13,604 nucleotides of DNA, from positions 1 through 13,604 of the forward strand of contig JAGGVM010000036.1 in NCBI GenBank assembly GCA_021157985.1. Direction: 5' to 3'. This DNA is from Nitrososphaerota archaeon (GTDB lineage: Archaea; Thermoproteota; Nitrososphaeria_A; Caldarchaeales; Wolframiiraptoraceae). Below the pieces are notes generated by a model that was given only the letters and a program-made list of their open reading frames with translations, had not been told where the DNA came from and searched no databases. Numbering within the stretch: position 1 is the first letter of the stretch; every line of letters begins with the position of its first letter. The position numbers and the translations under genes are program-made. Shown one piece after another: positions 1-6,962 of this stretch.

Positions 1-53
1 CCTTCATCAACGGCTATTAGGTCTATCAGAGCTTCCCCCAAAGCGTAAATCAT
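1..53 (-). CDS. pfkB/ribokinase-family sugar kinase, N-terminal fragment
   Basis: Only the first 17 codons are in the window; the gene runs off the left edge. The minus strand reads ATG at 53-51 and then translates as MIYALGEALIDLIAVDE. This matches the usual first beta strand and substrate-binding start of pfkB-family carbohydrate or nucleoside kinases, where a hydrophobic strand leads into a G-E-x-L-I-D pattern. A strong Shine-Dalgarno sequence, GGAGGT, lies at 66-61, seven bases before the ATG, and supports both the frame and the start. Family members phosphorylate sugars or nucleosides with ATP in the cytoplasm; the substrate cannot be told from this fragment. The gene is divergent from tRNA-Ala. 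The family call rests on few residues, so it is moderate. Confidence 0.6.
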   Translation of the reverse strand, partial: MIYALGEALIDLIAVDE

Positions 54-90
54 CGACGCAACCTCCAACTTCGAAAGACCAACCAGCGCT

Positions 91-108
91 CAAAATATCT
101 AAATATCT
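91..108. promoter_or_regulatory. AT-rich divergent promoter region between sugar kinase and tRNA-Ala
   Basis: The stretch from about 91 to 108 is almost pure A/T and reads as a TATA-like element on both strands. On the plus strand its right half (101-108) is centred about 27 bases before the tRNA-Ala start at 132, the usual archaeal TATA spacing. On the minus strand it sits about 25 bases before a start point near 70-75, which would place the kinase Shine-Dalgarno site (66-61) inside a short leader. No experimental start sites are known; this is inferred from spacing. Confidence 0.45.
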
Positions 109-131
109 CGCTCATTCTTACCTTTCCTAGG

Positions 132-206
132 GGGCCGGTAGATCAGTGGGAGATCGCCCGCCTCGCACGCGGGAGGTCGCGGGTTCAAATCCCGCCCGGT
201 CCACCA
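132..206 (+). tRNA. tRNA-Ala (anticodon CGC), CCA encoded
   Basis: A full cloverleaf can be drawn. The acceptor stem GGGCCGG (132-138) pairs with CCGGTCC (196-202). The D stem is GATC/GATC, and the anticodon stem CCCGC/GCGGG encloses the loop CTCGCAC with anticodon CGC at 164-166. The T stem GCGGG/CCCGC encloses TTCAAAT. The third acceptor pair is G-U, the classic alanine identity element recognised by alanyl-tRNA synthetase, and the discriminator base is A (203). The 3' CCA is encoded at 204-206, unlike the other two tRNA genes in this window. No intron is present. T-runs at about 221-224 and 252-256 may act as terminators. Confidence 0.96.
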
Positions 207-323
207 AAATCAACTTCGAGCTTTTCCCGATATCACGCTAATATACTCCCGTTTTTCCGAGGCCAGCGGCGTAGAGTTAGGTTATTAAGTTGAGTTCTCT
301 TCTCGGAGGCTGGGTTTGAGAGA

Positions 324-2231
324 TTGGAGGCGGGGCGCGGGGAGGGCGCGGAGTTTAAGCGGGAGGTCGGCTGGTTTAGTTCTTTCGCGATGGGATACGG
401 AGACGTAGGCGCCGACATCTTCATAGCCTTAGGGATCGTGACGCTTTACACGGGTGGGGCCGCTCCGCTTGCTTTTCTCATAGCCGCCCTGCTCTACGTC
501 GCTATAGGTTTGGCCTACGCTGAGCTCGCGCCGACGTATCCCTACGCAGGCGGGGTTCAGGTCTACGCGATGAGGGCTTCGAATTCCCTGATCGGTTTTC
601 TGGCCGGCTGGGCGATAATGCTCGACTACACGATCGATATCTCCCTCTTCTCGACGGCTTCAGCCGGATACCTGAAATACTTGTTCCCATGGCTTAGAAA
701 CGCCTCGATAAACATCTTCGGCTTCTCGATTCCAAGCCTCGGATTGCTCGCCGCCCTCTTAGTGCTCCTCCTGATAGTAATAAACTACATAGGCATCAGG
801 TATTCCGCGGGCTTCGTCTCCGCGCTCGTGGCCTTGGGTCTGCTAATCCAGATCGTGATCCTAGGTCTCGGCTTCGGAACAGCGTTCGATTTCAAGCTCT
901 TCCTAGATCAAGTCGTCGAGCTGGGGAACGCGGCTCCTCTGAAAGAGGTCGGATACCTCAACGTCTTCGACGTCAAGACGAATAACTTCCTCTACGGCCT
1001 AACCCTCGCCATGGCCTCCTTCATAGGAATAGAGTCAATAGCCCAGGCGGCTGAAGAAACGAAGAAACCGCATAAATGGATCCCGAGGGCCGCGAAGCTC
1101 TGCGTGGTCGCCGTCCCGCTTTCCGTCATTCTGTTCAGCGTCCTCTCGATCGGCGTCCTAAACTGGAGGGTCCTCGGCTCTTCTTATGAAAACCCCGTGG
1201 CCGTTCTCGTAAGCAAGTTCCCCATGGTCGGCGAACCCCTCTCCCTGATCGTCTCTTTCACGGCCTTCATACTCTGCCTGGCCTCCGCAAACACCGGGGT
1301 AATCGGGGTTTCCAGGCTCGCGGCGAGCATGGGGAAGTTCAACCTGCTTCCCAACTGGCTTTACCACATCCACCCGAAGTTTAGGACGCCGACTAGGACA
1401 ATCCTGATCTTCGGCTTAATAGGCCTGCTCCTCACGCTTCCCGGGGATATCCCGCTTCTCGCAAGCCTCTACAATTTCGGAGCCTCCTTCAGCTATCTAA
1501 TCCTGATGATAAGCCTCCTGATGCTCCGGCGTATGGACAGAGAGGTGTATAGGCCTTGGAAGATCCCCTTCTCCCTCAAGCTGCGCTCAAATAACGGCTT
1601 CATCGAGATCCCGATAATAGGCTTGCTGGGGCTAGTCGGAATAGGCGCGATGTGGATGCTCGTCGTCCTCCTTCACCCCGCTGGAAGATTCTTCGGATTC
1701 CTTTGGGTGGCGATAGGCCTCTCCTTCTACGCCGTTTTCCGCAAAGCCATTCGAAGGAAGATAATCAGCAGAGATGAGAGAGGCCTCGTCGTTCCCGCGG
1801 GCTATCGGATGAAGCTCGCCGTCCTGGTAAGACCATCTGAAGACATGGAAGTCGTCAAGAAATCCATCATGAGAGCCCTTGATAAGCGGTTCTCAATAAA
1901 GCTCATGAGTATCCTAGACTATCCCGCGAAAATCCTAGACGCCCACACGGAGGAAGAAATTGAAAACGCTAGGAGGAAAGTCGAGGAAGAGCTCGCGTCG
2001 ATCGTGAGGGAGCTCCAGTCCCTGGGATTCGACGCCGACTACAAGGTCGAGGTAGGAGACTTCGCGGAGCTCGTTGAGCGGGAGATCAATGAAGGAGACG
2101 TGGACTTCATAGCATACATCGTTCGAGGATTCGGCAAGGCAGGCTTCGAGAAAGGGAAAGACGAGAAGATCCGGTCGATAATGCGGAGGCATCCCGGGAA
2201 AATAATGCTCCTAAAAAGGTTAAAGGAATAA
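324..2231 (+). CDS. APC-superfamily amino acid permease with C-terminal USP-like domain
   Basis: A 635-residue membrane protein of the amino acid/polyamine/organocation superfamily. The N-terminus (FKREVGWFSSFAMGYGDVGADIF, from about residue 11) resembles the APC first helix with its unwound glycine-rich substrate site. About 12 hydrophobic segments follow up to roughly residue 480, with a conserved-looking E-S-I-A-Q-A-A-E-E-T stretch in the middle. The last ~135 residues are soluble, alternating beta strands and charged helices (KLAVLVRP near the start, GKIMLLKRL at the end), like the universal-stress-protein-type domains appended to many archaeal APC transporters. The start is taken as TTG 324, with a weakly spaced CGGAGG at 304-309; an internal ATG at 390 is the main alternative but would cut the conserved N-terminus. 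Substrate is unknown. The neighbouring RAM-domain gene and argHG suggest amino acid traffic, which is inference. Confidence 0.85.
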   Translation: MEAGRGEGAEFKREVGWFSSFAMGYGDVGADIFIALGIVTLYTGGAAPLAFLIAALLYVAIGLAYAELAPTYPYAGGVQVYAMRASNSLIGFLAGWAIMLDYTIDISLFSTASAGYLKYLFPWLRNASINIFGFSIPSLGLLAALLVLLLIVINYIGIRYSAGFVSALVALGLLIQIVILGLGFGTAFDFKLFLDQVVELGNAAPLKEVGYLNVFDVKTNNFLYGLTLAMASFIGIESIAQAAEETKKPHKWIPRAAKLCVVAVPLSVILFSVLSIGVLNWRVLGSSYENPVAVLVSKFPMVGEPLSLIVSFTAFILCLASANTGVIGVSRLAASMGKFNLLPNWLYHIHPKFRTPTRTILIFGLIGLLLTLPGDIPLLASLYNFGASFSYLILMISLLMLRRMDREVYRPWKIPFSLKLRSNNGFIEIPIIGLLGLVGIGAMWMLVVLLHPAGRFFGFLWVAIGLSFYAVFRKAIRRKIISRDERGLVVPAGYRMKLAVLVRPSEDMEVVKKSIMRALDKRFSIKLMSILDYPAKILDAHTEEEIENARRKVEEELASIVRELQSLGFDADYKVEVGDFAELVEREINEGDVDFIAYIVRGFGKAGFEKGKDEKIRSIMRRHPGKIMLLKRLKE

Positions 2232-2240
2232 AGAGGCGAT

Positions 2241-2250
2241 CAATACTTAA
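2241..2250 (+). promoter_or_regulatory. TATA-like box for the RAM-domain gene
   Basis: The sequence CAATACTTAA lies in the 63-base gap after the permease stop. A start about 25 bases downstream (near 2272) would leave a leader of about 20 bases carrying the Shine-Dalgarno sequence GGTGA at 2281-2285. Readthrough from the permease is equally possible. Confidence 0.3.
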
Positions 2251-2294
2251 GTGACTTCTCCGTCTCTCAGATAGAAAGAAGGTGAGCCAGCCAT

Positions 2295-2573
2295 ATGTCT
2301 AAGAAAGCAGGTATCCGCGCGATTCTCCACATATTCGTCGAATCCAGCCAACTGGAGAACGTCAGCAGAGAAATAACGAAGCTCCCCGAATCCCTCGACG
2401 TATACGAGGTCACGGGCGAGTTCGACATCGTGGCCATAGTAACCGCCAACAGCATCGACCACTTCCGAGAGTTCCTCAAGGATAAGATCTTGAAGATCCC
2501 CGGCGTAAAGAGCACGGTAACCTCCATAGTCCTCCATACTTACAAGAAGGACGGCGTCGAAACAGGGGAATAG
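2295..2573 (+). CDS. stand-alone Lrp/AsnC effector-binding (RAM) domain protein
   Basis: A 92-residue protein that is essentially only the C-terminal RAM (regulation of amino acid metabolism) domain of the Lrp/AsnC family. It shows the beta-alpha-beta-beta-alpha-beta pattern: AILHIFVE, then helix VSREITKLPE, then DVYEVTGEFDIVAIVTA with the conserved V-T-G-E-F-D-I turn, then helix FREFLKDKI and GVKSTVTSIVLHTYK. No helix-turn-helix precedes it. Such solo RAM proteins form dimers or octamers that bind amino acids; they may modulate full-length Lrp proteins or enzymes, but do not bind DNA themselves. The ATG is preceded by GGTGA at nine bases. It sits between an amino acid permease and argH, so a role as an amino acid sensor is plausible but inferred. 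Confidence 0.85.
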   Translation: MSKKAGIRAILHIFVESSQLENVSREITKLPESLDVYEVTGEFDIVAIVTANSIDHFREFLKDKILKIPGVKSTVTSIVLHTYKKDGVETGE

Positions 2574-2587
2574 CCCCGGCGGCATGG

Positions 2588-2594
2588 TTATTTA
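2588..2594 (+). promoter_or_regulatory. TATA-like box for argH, probable leaderless start
   Basis: TTATTTA lies in the 43-base gap before argH. Its centre is 26 bases before the argH ATG and there is no convincing Shine-Dalgarno sequence next to that ATG. Together these suggest that transcription starts at or very near the start codon. This is inferred from spacing only. Confidence 0.45.
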
Positions 2595-2616
2595 GGAGCT
2601 TAGCGAAAGCTGAGCG

Positions 2617-4122
2617 ATGAAACCGCAGCGAAAGGGCGGGCTATATAGGTCGAGGCTCGGAAAGGGATTGGACGAGGATGCTTTACGTTATCTCTCATCG
2701 CTGAGAGACGACGAAGAGATCTTGGTGGACGATATAGAAGGAACCGAGGCCCACGTAATAATGCTCGCAGAGCAAGGAATAATACCGGAACAGGATGCGG
2801 AGAAGATTCTGAGGGTTCTTGAAGAATTGAGGGGGAAAGCGCTCAAAGCCGAACTAGCGCTCGAGGGAGAATTCGAAGATGTCCACGAGTTCATCGAATC
2901 GTTCGTCATAGAAAAGCTGGGAATAGAGGTTGGTGGAAAGCTTCACACTGGGCGGTCTCGAAACGATCAAGTCGCCCTCGACTTGAGGCTAAGCTCGCGG
3001 AGATACCTAATCGAGATCTGGAGGGCAGCGATTGAGCTCGCGGAAGCACTCCTCTCGAAAGCCCGCGAAGTCGGAGACGCGATAATTCTCCACTACACCC
3101 ATCTGCAACCAGCGCAGATAGGTTATCTAGCCCAATACCTGCTCGCTCACTTCTTCCACCTCCTAAGGGACATAGAGCGAATAGAATCTTGTTATCATAG
3201 AGTTAACGTGTCTCCGCTCGGAGCTTGTGCGATCGCTGGATCGACGCTCCCGCTCAACAGGCGTAGGGTCGCAGAGCTTTTAGGATTCGATGGAATAGTC
3301 GAGAACTCCGTTGACGCCGTGAGTTCAAGGGATTTCGCTCTCGAGGCTTTATCGGCCGCAGCCATACTGATGGTTAACCTGAGCAGGATAGCCGAGGACT
3401 TGATTATCTGGTCGTCAAGCGAATTCGGCTACGCAGAGCTTCCGGACGACCTCACCTCGCCGTCGAGCGTCATGCCCCATAAGAAGAACCCCTGCATTCT
3501 AGAGCTTCTAAGAGCTAAAGCCGGGAAGGTGATCGGCCTCCTCACCGCGGCTCTAACCATGATGAAAGGGATTCCCACGGGCTACGACCGAGATCTCCAA
3601 GAAGGCAAACCGGTTCTCTGGAACGCTCTCCAAGAAACACGCGACTCAACCCGGATCCTAGCGAAAGCGATCAAGGCCGTCGAGTTCAAGAGGGATCGGA
3701 TGTTTGATAAAGCGGCTGAGACCTATGCTCCGGCGATCGAGCTCGCGGAATCTCTGATAAAATACTCCGGCTTATCCCTCCGCGAAGCGCACATGCTGGT
3801 GGGAGCGTTCGTCAAGGAGCTCCATGAATCCGGAAAACTTCTGAAAGACGCGGACCTCGGATCCCTGGAGAGGCTTGCCGAATCGATCCTCGGAAAAGAG
3901 CTAAAGTTCCCCGAAACAGTCTTCAAGAAGATAATCGAAGCCCGCGGAGTGGCGGATCTCAGGACGACTGAGGGCAGCTCGAAGTACTCCGAGGTTCAAA
4001 GGCAGCTGGAGCTGGGACAAGAGCGGCTTGAAGAGGTGAGGCGCCGCCTCGAGAAAGCCATGAAAAATCTTTCAAATTCAAGGAGAAAATTCGAAGAATC
4101 TTTATCAAAGTTTTTAAGCTAA
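2617..4122 (+). CDS. argH: argininosuccinate lyase
   Basis: Cleaves argininosuccinate to arginine and fumarate, the last step of arginine synthesis, as a cytoplasmic homotetramer of the fumarase/aspartase superfamily. The superfamily blocks are all visible: HTGRSRNDQ at residues 110-118, YTHLQPAQ at 160-167 with the catalytic-region histidine H162, and the signature loop SSVMPHKKNP at 283-292 with the catalytic serine S284. The usual glycine before the two serines is proline here (PSS). At 501 residues it is somewhat longer than typical bacterial enzymes (about 460). The extra length is a charged, probably coiled-coil C-terminal tail from about residue 455. argG follows after 50 bases but seems to have its own promoter. 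Identification is secure. Confidence 0.96.
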   Translation: MKPQRKGGLYRSRLGKGLDEDALRYLSSLRDDEEILVDDIEGTEAHVIMLAEQGIIPEQDAEKILRVLEELRGKALKAELALEGEFEDVHEFIESFVIEKLGIEVGGKLHTGRSRNDQVALDLRLSSRRYLIEIWRAAIELAEALLSKAREVGDAIILHYTHLQPAQIGYLAQYLLAHFFHLLRDIERIESCYHRVNVSPLGACAIAGSTLPLNRRRVAELLGFDGIVENSVDAVSSRDFALEALSAAAILMVNLSRIAEDLIIWSSSEFGYAELPDDLTSPSSVMPHKKNPCILELLRAKAGKVIGLLTAALTMMKGIPTGYDRDLQEGKPVLWNALQETRDSTRILAKAIKAVEFKRDRMFDKAAETYAPAIELAESLIKYSGLSLREAHMLVGAFVKELHESGKLLKDADLGSLERLAESILGKELKFPETVFKKIIEARGVADLRTTEGSSKYSEVQRQLELGQERLEEVRRRLEKAMKNLSNSRRKFEESLSKFLS

Positions 4123-4130
4123 AAATTAAT

Positions 4131-4176
4131 CCATGTTTATTAGAGGCTTTTCAACATAATACATCGATAAACATGG
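4131..4176 (+). promoter_or_regulatory. argG promoter region with 10-bp inverted repeat spanning the start codon
   Basis: CCATGTTTAT (4131-4140) and ATAAACATGG (4167-4176) are perfect inverted copies, 26 bases apart. The left arm overlaps the best TATA-like box for argG (GTTTATTA, 4135-4142). The right arm contains the argG ATG (4173-4175). No Shine-Dalgarno sequence is present, so the mRNA is likely leaderless or nearly so. The layout could be a repressor operator covering TATA and start site, or an RNA hairpin masking the start codon if transcription begins upstream of 4131. The repeat is seen directly; its function is inferred. Confidence 0.45.
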
Positions 4177-5354
4177 GCGGTAAGGTCGCGCTAGCGTACT
4201 CCGGAGGGCTTGACTCCACTCTCATCTCGATTCTCCTGAAAGAGCATTACGGCTTCGACGAGGTCGTCGGGGTCCTAGTGGACGTCGGCCAGGGCGAGGC
4301 TGAGGTCGAGCTCGCTAAGGAGAGGGCCGAGAAGCTCGGAATAGATCTCCGCTACATCGACGCGAAGGAGGAGTTCGTGAAGAACTACGTCCACAAGTGC
4401 ATCAAGGCGAACGGGAGCTACGAGGGATACCCGGTCGGAACCTCGATGAGCAGGATCCTCATCGGTATGAAGACCGCCGAGATAGCCGTGAAGGAGGGAA
4501 TCGAGGCCGTTGCCCATGGAGCGACCGGGAAAGGGAACGACCAGTTCAGGCTCGAGGTCGCCTTCAAATACGTCGGTCCAGGTCTCAAGGTCATCGCGCC
4601 CGTCCGAGAGCTCAACCTCACGAGAACCCAGGAAGAGGAGATGCTGAAGAAATACGGGATCGAGATAAAGAAGCCTAAGGGGAAGATCGGGGGAGACGTG
4701 AACCTCTGGTCCCACTCGATCGGAAGCGGCCAGTTCAGCGACCTGAAAACCCAGTGTCCGGCCGAGGAATATTATTGGGTGAAGCCTCCGGAGGAGGTGC
4801 CCGACGAGCCGAGGGAGCTGACGATAAAGTTCGAGAAAGGTATTCCAGTCGAGGTCGATGGAATAACCGATCCGGTTAAGATGATAACCGAGCTCAATTA
4901 CATCGCCGGAGAATATGGGATCGGGAAGATAGACATCCTCGAAGACGGCATAATAGGCTTCAAGTCGAGGGAGATCTACGAGGCCCCAGCGGCCACGGTC
5001 CTCCTCGCAACCCACGCCGACTTAGAGCATCTCACCCTCACGAAAGAACAGCTCAGGCTGAAATCCCAGATAGATCACCTCTGGGCCGACATAGTCTACC
5101 ACGGAATGTGGCTCCACCCGCTTAGAAAAGACCTCGACGCCTTCATAGACTCAACCCAGAAATGGGTCAACGGAAAAATAACTATCAAGCTCCAGAAAGG
5201 CGGGTTCGAGATAATCGAGCGGGAATCGCCGGACGCCCTCTTCGCCCCGGAGATAAGGAGCCTGAAATCCGCGGGATTCGATCAAAAAGACTCAACAGGT
5301 GCCGTCAAAATATTCACCCTGCCATTCCAGCTATACAGCAAGAAAGGACGCTGA
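4173..5354 (+). CDS. argG: argininosuccinate synthase
   Basis: Joins citrulline and aspartate with ATP to give argininosuccinate, the substrate of the ArgH encoded just upstream. The N-terminal PP-loop that binds ATP pyrophosphate is SGGLDST at residues 10-16. The citrulline/aspartate region reads YEGYPVGTSMSR (83-94) and HGATGKGNDQFR (115-126), both family hallmarks. The C-terminal synthetase/oligomerisation domain continues to residue 393, the normal length for the family. The ATG at 4173 lacks a Shine-Dalgarno site and lies about 34 bases after a TATA-like box, consistent with an almost leaderless mRNA. The stop is followed by a T-rich stretch (5362-5371). A 246-codon open frame on the opposite strand (5015-4275) is a shadow of this gene. 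Confidence 0.96.
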   Translation: MGGKVALAYSGGLDSTLISILLKEHYGFDEVVGVLVDVGQGEAEVELAKERAEKLGIDLRYIDAKEEFVKNYVHKCIKANGSYEGYPVGTSMSRILIGMKTAEIAVKEGIEAVAHGATGKGNDQFRLEVAFKYVGPGLKVIAPVRELNLTRTQEEEMLKKYGIEIKKPKGKIGGDVNLWSHSIGSGQFSDLKTQCPAEEYYWVKPPEEVPDEPRELTIKFEKGIPVEVDGITDPVKMITELNYIAGEYGIGKIDILEDGIIGFKSREIYEAPAATVLLATHADLEHLTLTKEQLRLKSQIDHLWADIVYHGMWLHPLRKDLDAFIDSTQKWVNGKITIKLQKGGFEIIERESPDALFAPEIRSLKSAGFDQKDSTGAVKIFTLPFQLYSKKGR

Positions 5355-5361
5355 AACCCAC

Positions 5362-5385
5362 TTATTTTCTTCCAAAGATTTTCGA
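5362..5385 (+). terminator. T-rich termination region after argG
   Basis: Runs of T on the plus strand (TTATTTTCTT and ATTTTCGATATTT) follow the argG stop within 30 bases, before the oppositely oriented tRNA. Archaeal RNA polymerase terminates at oligo-T runs without needing a hairpin, so this is a reasonable terminator. No hairpin is evident. Confidence 0.4.
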
Positions 5386-5396
5386 TATTTGATATG

Positions 5397-5492
5397 TGGG
5401 CCCGGTGGGCTTCGAACCCACGACCACCCGGTGTCTCACCTTTATCTTCTCGGTTATGAGCCGGGCGCTCCACCAGGCTGAGCTACGGGCCC
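5397..5492 (-). tRNA. tRNA with anticodon CAT (elongator Met or Ile2), intron-containing
   Basis: On the minus strand the acceptor stem GGGCCCG (5492-5486) pairs with CGGGCCC, with discriminator A at 5397. The D stem is GCTC/GAGC, and the anticodon stem CCCGG/CCGGG holds the anticodon CAT at 5458-5456. The T stem GTGGG/CCCAC encloses TTCGAAG. A 22-base intron interrupts the loop at the standard 37/38 site. CCA is not encoded. The anticodon stem lacks the three consecutive G-C pairs (29-31/39-41) of initiators. The gene is therefore either elongator tRNA-Met or tRNA-Ile2, whose C34 is modified to agmatidine by TiaS. I cannot separate these without other tRNAs of the genome. A TATA-like ATTAAAT (5523-5517, minus) lies about 28 bases upstream. 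Confidence 0.93.
5433..5454 (-). other. 22-nt tRNA intron with bulge-helix-bulge motif
   Basis: The intron lies after the base following the anticodon (37/38). The exon CTCA (5460-5457) pairs with TGAG inside the intron to give the central 4-bp helix. It is flanked by 3-base bulges TA^A and AC^A, matching where the archaeal splicing endonuclease cuts. The outer intron helix is weak: only two C-G pairs, CC with GG, close the terminal loop. Removing it restores a standard seven-base anticodon loop. Confidence 0.88.
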
Positions 5493-5572
5493 CGCGTTTT
5501 TCTCTATACGTGCTTGGATTTAATGTTAATGATCGGTTTCACTCACCGCCTCGGGTTTTCCTCGATAAAATG

Positions 5573-5580
5573 TTAAATAT
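5573..5580 (+). promoter_or_regulatory. TATA-like box for the TIGR00300 gene
   Basis: TTAAATAT lies about 50 bases before the GTG start. A start site about 25 bases downstream falls near 5602, inside the hairpin listed next, and would give a leader of about 28 bases with the ribosome binding site GAGGT at 5619-5623. Confidence 0.45.
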
Positions 5581-5595
5581 CCTTATGAAATTTTT

Positions 5596-5612
5596 CTCTC
5601 AACCCTTGAGAG
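5596..5612 (+). promoter_or_regulatory. 7-bp dyad at the predicted transcription start of the TIGR00300 gene
   Basis: CTCTCAA, CCC, TTGAGAG: perfect seven-base arms around a three-base centre, at the position where transcription should begin (TATA at 5573-5580). It can be an operator or, if transcribed, a leader hairpin six bases before the Shine-Dalgarno site GAGGT at 5619-5623. Confidence 0.4.
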
Positions 5613-5629
5613 GTGGATGAGGTTGGCAG

Positions 5630-6910
5630 GTGACCGTCTTCCGGGATATTGATCCCGAGTTTTCTGAAATAGTCGAGCTCGAAGGCCACCTAATAGACTC
5701 CTACATTCTCCCAAAGGCTTTCGACAGAATAATGGATCTAGGCGGAGAGTTCGAGGTCATCGATTTCAGGATAGGCCGCAGAAAAGACGAGACAAGCTAC
5801 GTAAAGCTACTGGTCCGGGGCAGAAGCCCAGAGCACCTAGAAACGATACTGAAGAGCCTCAGGGACCTCGGAGCCGTGCCGGTCTCCGTATCCGACGCTA
5901 GGCTCGAGCCCGCTCCAGCCGACACGGTGCTCCCCGACGGGTTCTACGCGACGACCCATCACCCGACTTGGATACGCTATAAAGGCGTCTGGCTCAAGGT
6001 CCAGGACATCTGCATGGACAAGGTGATCGTGGTAGACTCCAAAGCAGAGAAAGCGTACTGCAAGGCGATACGCGAGGTCAAGAAGGGAGATCTAATAGTG
6101 GTCGGCGAAGAGGGGGTGCGCGTCAAGCCCCCCGAGTATCCGAGGACCGGGACCGGCGTCTTCGAGTTCATGAGCAGCGGAGCATCATCCGAGCGGCCGA
6201 CCCAAACGCTCGTGAAGAGGATCGCGGATGAGATATACAGTGTGAAAAGCGAGGGCGGGAAAGTGGCGGTGGTCGCGGGCCCCGCGGTGATCCATACGGG
6301 AGCCGCCGAGCACCTCGCCAAGATAATAAGGATGGGCTTCGTCGACGTTCTCCTCTCCGGAAACGCTCTGGCGGTTCACGATGTCGAGTACGCGTTGTTC
6401 GGGACATCGCTGGGTTTGAAGGTGGATGAGGGTAAGCGGATGCCCGGGGGAAATAGGAACCACCTCGTAGCGATAAACGAGATAATGAAATGCGGTGGAT
6501 TAAGGGGAGCCGTTGAGAAAGGCGTTCTCAAGAAGGGAATATTCTACGAGTGCATCGTCCGGGGAGTGCCCTACGTCCTGGCCGGATCCATAAGGGATGA
6601 CGGCCCGATCCCCGATGTAATAACGGACGTCGTCGAAGCTCAGAAAGAATACAGGAAGTACCTCAAAGGCGTGAAGCTCGTCCTCATGCTCTCCTCGATG
6701 CTCCACTCGGTCGCCGTTGGAAACATGCTTCCATCAACGGTTAAAGTGGTCTGCGTGGACATAAATCCAGCCGTTCCATTAAAGCTCATCGACCGAGGAA
6801 CCAGGCAATCGATAGGCGTGGTATCCGACGTCGGAGTGTTCCTTCCGATGCTCGCCGACGAATTAGCCAAGCTAAAAGCCCTCCACGGCCCTCCGAAAAA
6901 GAAGACCTGA
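5630..6910 (+). CDS. TIGR00300 / LOR-SDH family protein, probable ornithine cyclodeaminase
   Basis: A 426-residue protein of the archaeal family named for its N-terminal similarity to the lysine-ketoglutarate reductase/saccharopine dehydrogenase conserved region (about residues 10-110). The FYATTHHPTWIRYKG block at 106-119 is characteristic. A middle segment MSSGASSERPTQTLVKRIA leads into a C-terminal Rossmann-like domain (KVAVVAGPAVIHTG at 211-224; SGNALAVHDVEYALFG at 243-258). From established knowledge, relatives in methanogens and the C-terminal part of cyanobacterial ArgZ/AgrE act as ornithine cyclodeaminases that turn ornithine into proline and ammonia with NAD+. Its place beside argH and argG supports an arginine/ornithine/proline role. 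The GTG start is chosen because a TGA precedes it in frame (5618-5620) and GAGGT lies six bases upstream. The precise reaction here is inferred. Confidence 0.8.
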   Translation: MTVFRDIDPEFSEIVELEGHLIDSYILPKAFDRIMDLGGEFEVIDFRIGRRKDETSYVKLLVRGRSPEHLETILKSLRDLGAVPVSVSDARLEPAPADTVLPDGFYATTHHPTWIRYKGVWLKVQDICMDKVIVVDSKAEKAYCKAIREVKKGDLIVVGEEGVRVKPPEYPRTGTGVFEFMSSGASSERPTQTLVKRIADEIYSVKSEGGKVAVVAGPAVIHTGAAEHLAKIIRMGFVDVLLSGNALAVHDVEYALFGTSLGLKVDEGKRMPGGNRNHLVAINEIMKCGGLRGAVEKGVLKKGIFYECIVRGVPYVLAGSIRDDGPIPDVITDVVEAQKEYRKYLKGVKLVLMLSSMLHSVAVGNMLPSTVKVVCVDINPAVPLKLIDRGTRQSIGVVSDVGVFLPMLADELAKLKALHGPPKKKT

Positions 6911-6962
6911 TGAACTGACTTATCTTTTCTATAACATTCTTGGCCGCTTGTTTGAAAAAGAT

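Noticed and set aside
4275..5015. 246-codon open frame on the minus strand inside argG
   Set aside because: It lies entirely opposite argG, which is strongly conserved, and its translation shows no recognisable domain. Long antisense frames are common in genes with this codon bias.
5396..5620. Open reading frames crossing the CAU tRNA
   Set aside because: They read through a well-formed tRNA gene and its promoter and have no recognisable protein features.
6908..6918. Box C/D-like sequence (TGATGA followed by CTGA) after the TIGR00300 gene
   Set aside because: The two boxes are one base apart, leaving no room for a guide, and no matching C'/D' pair follows at a usable distance.
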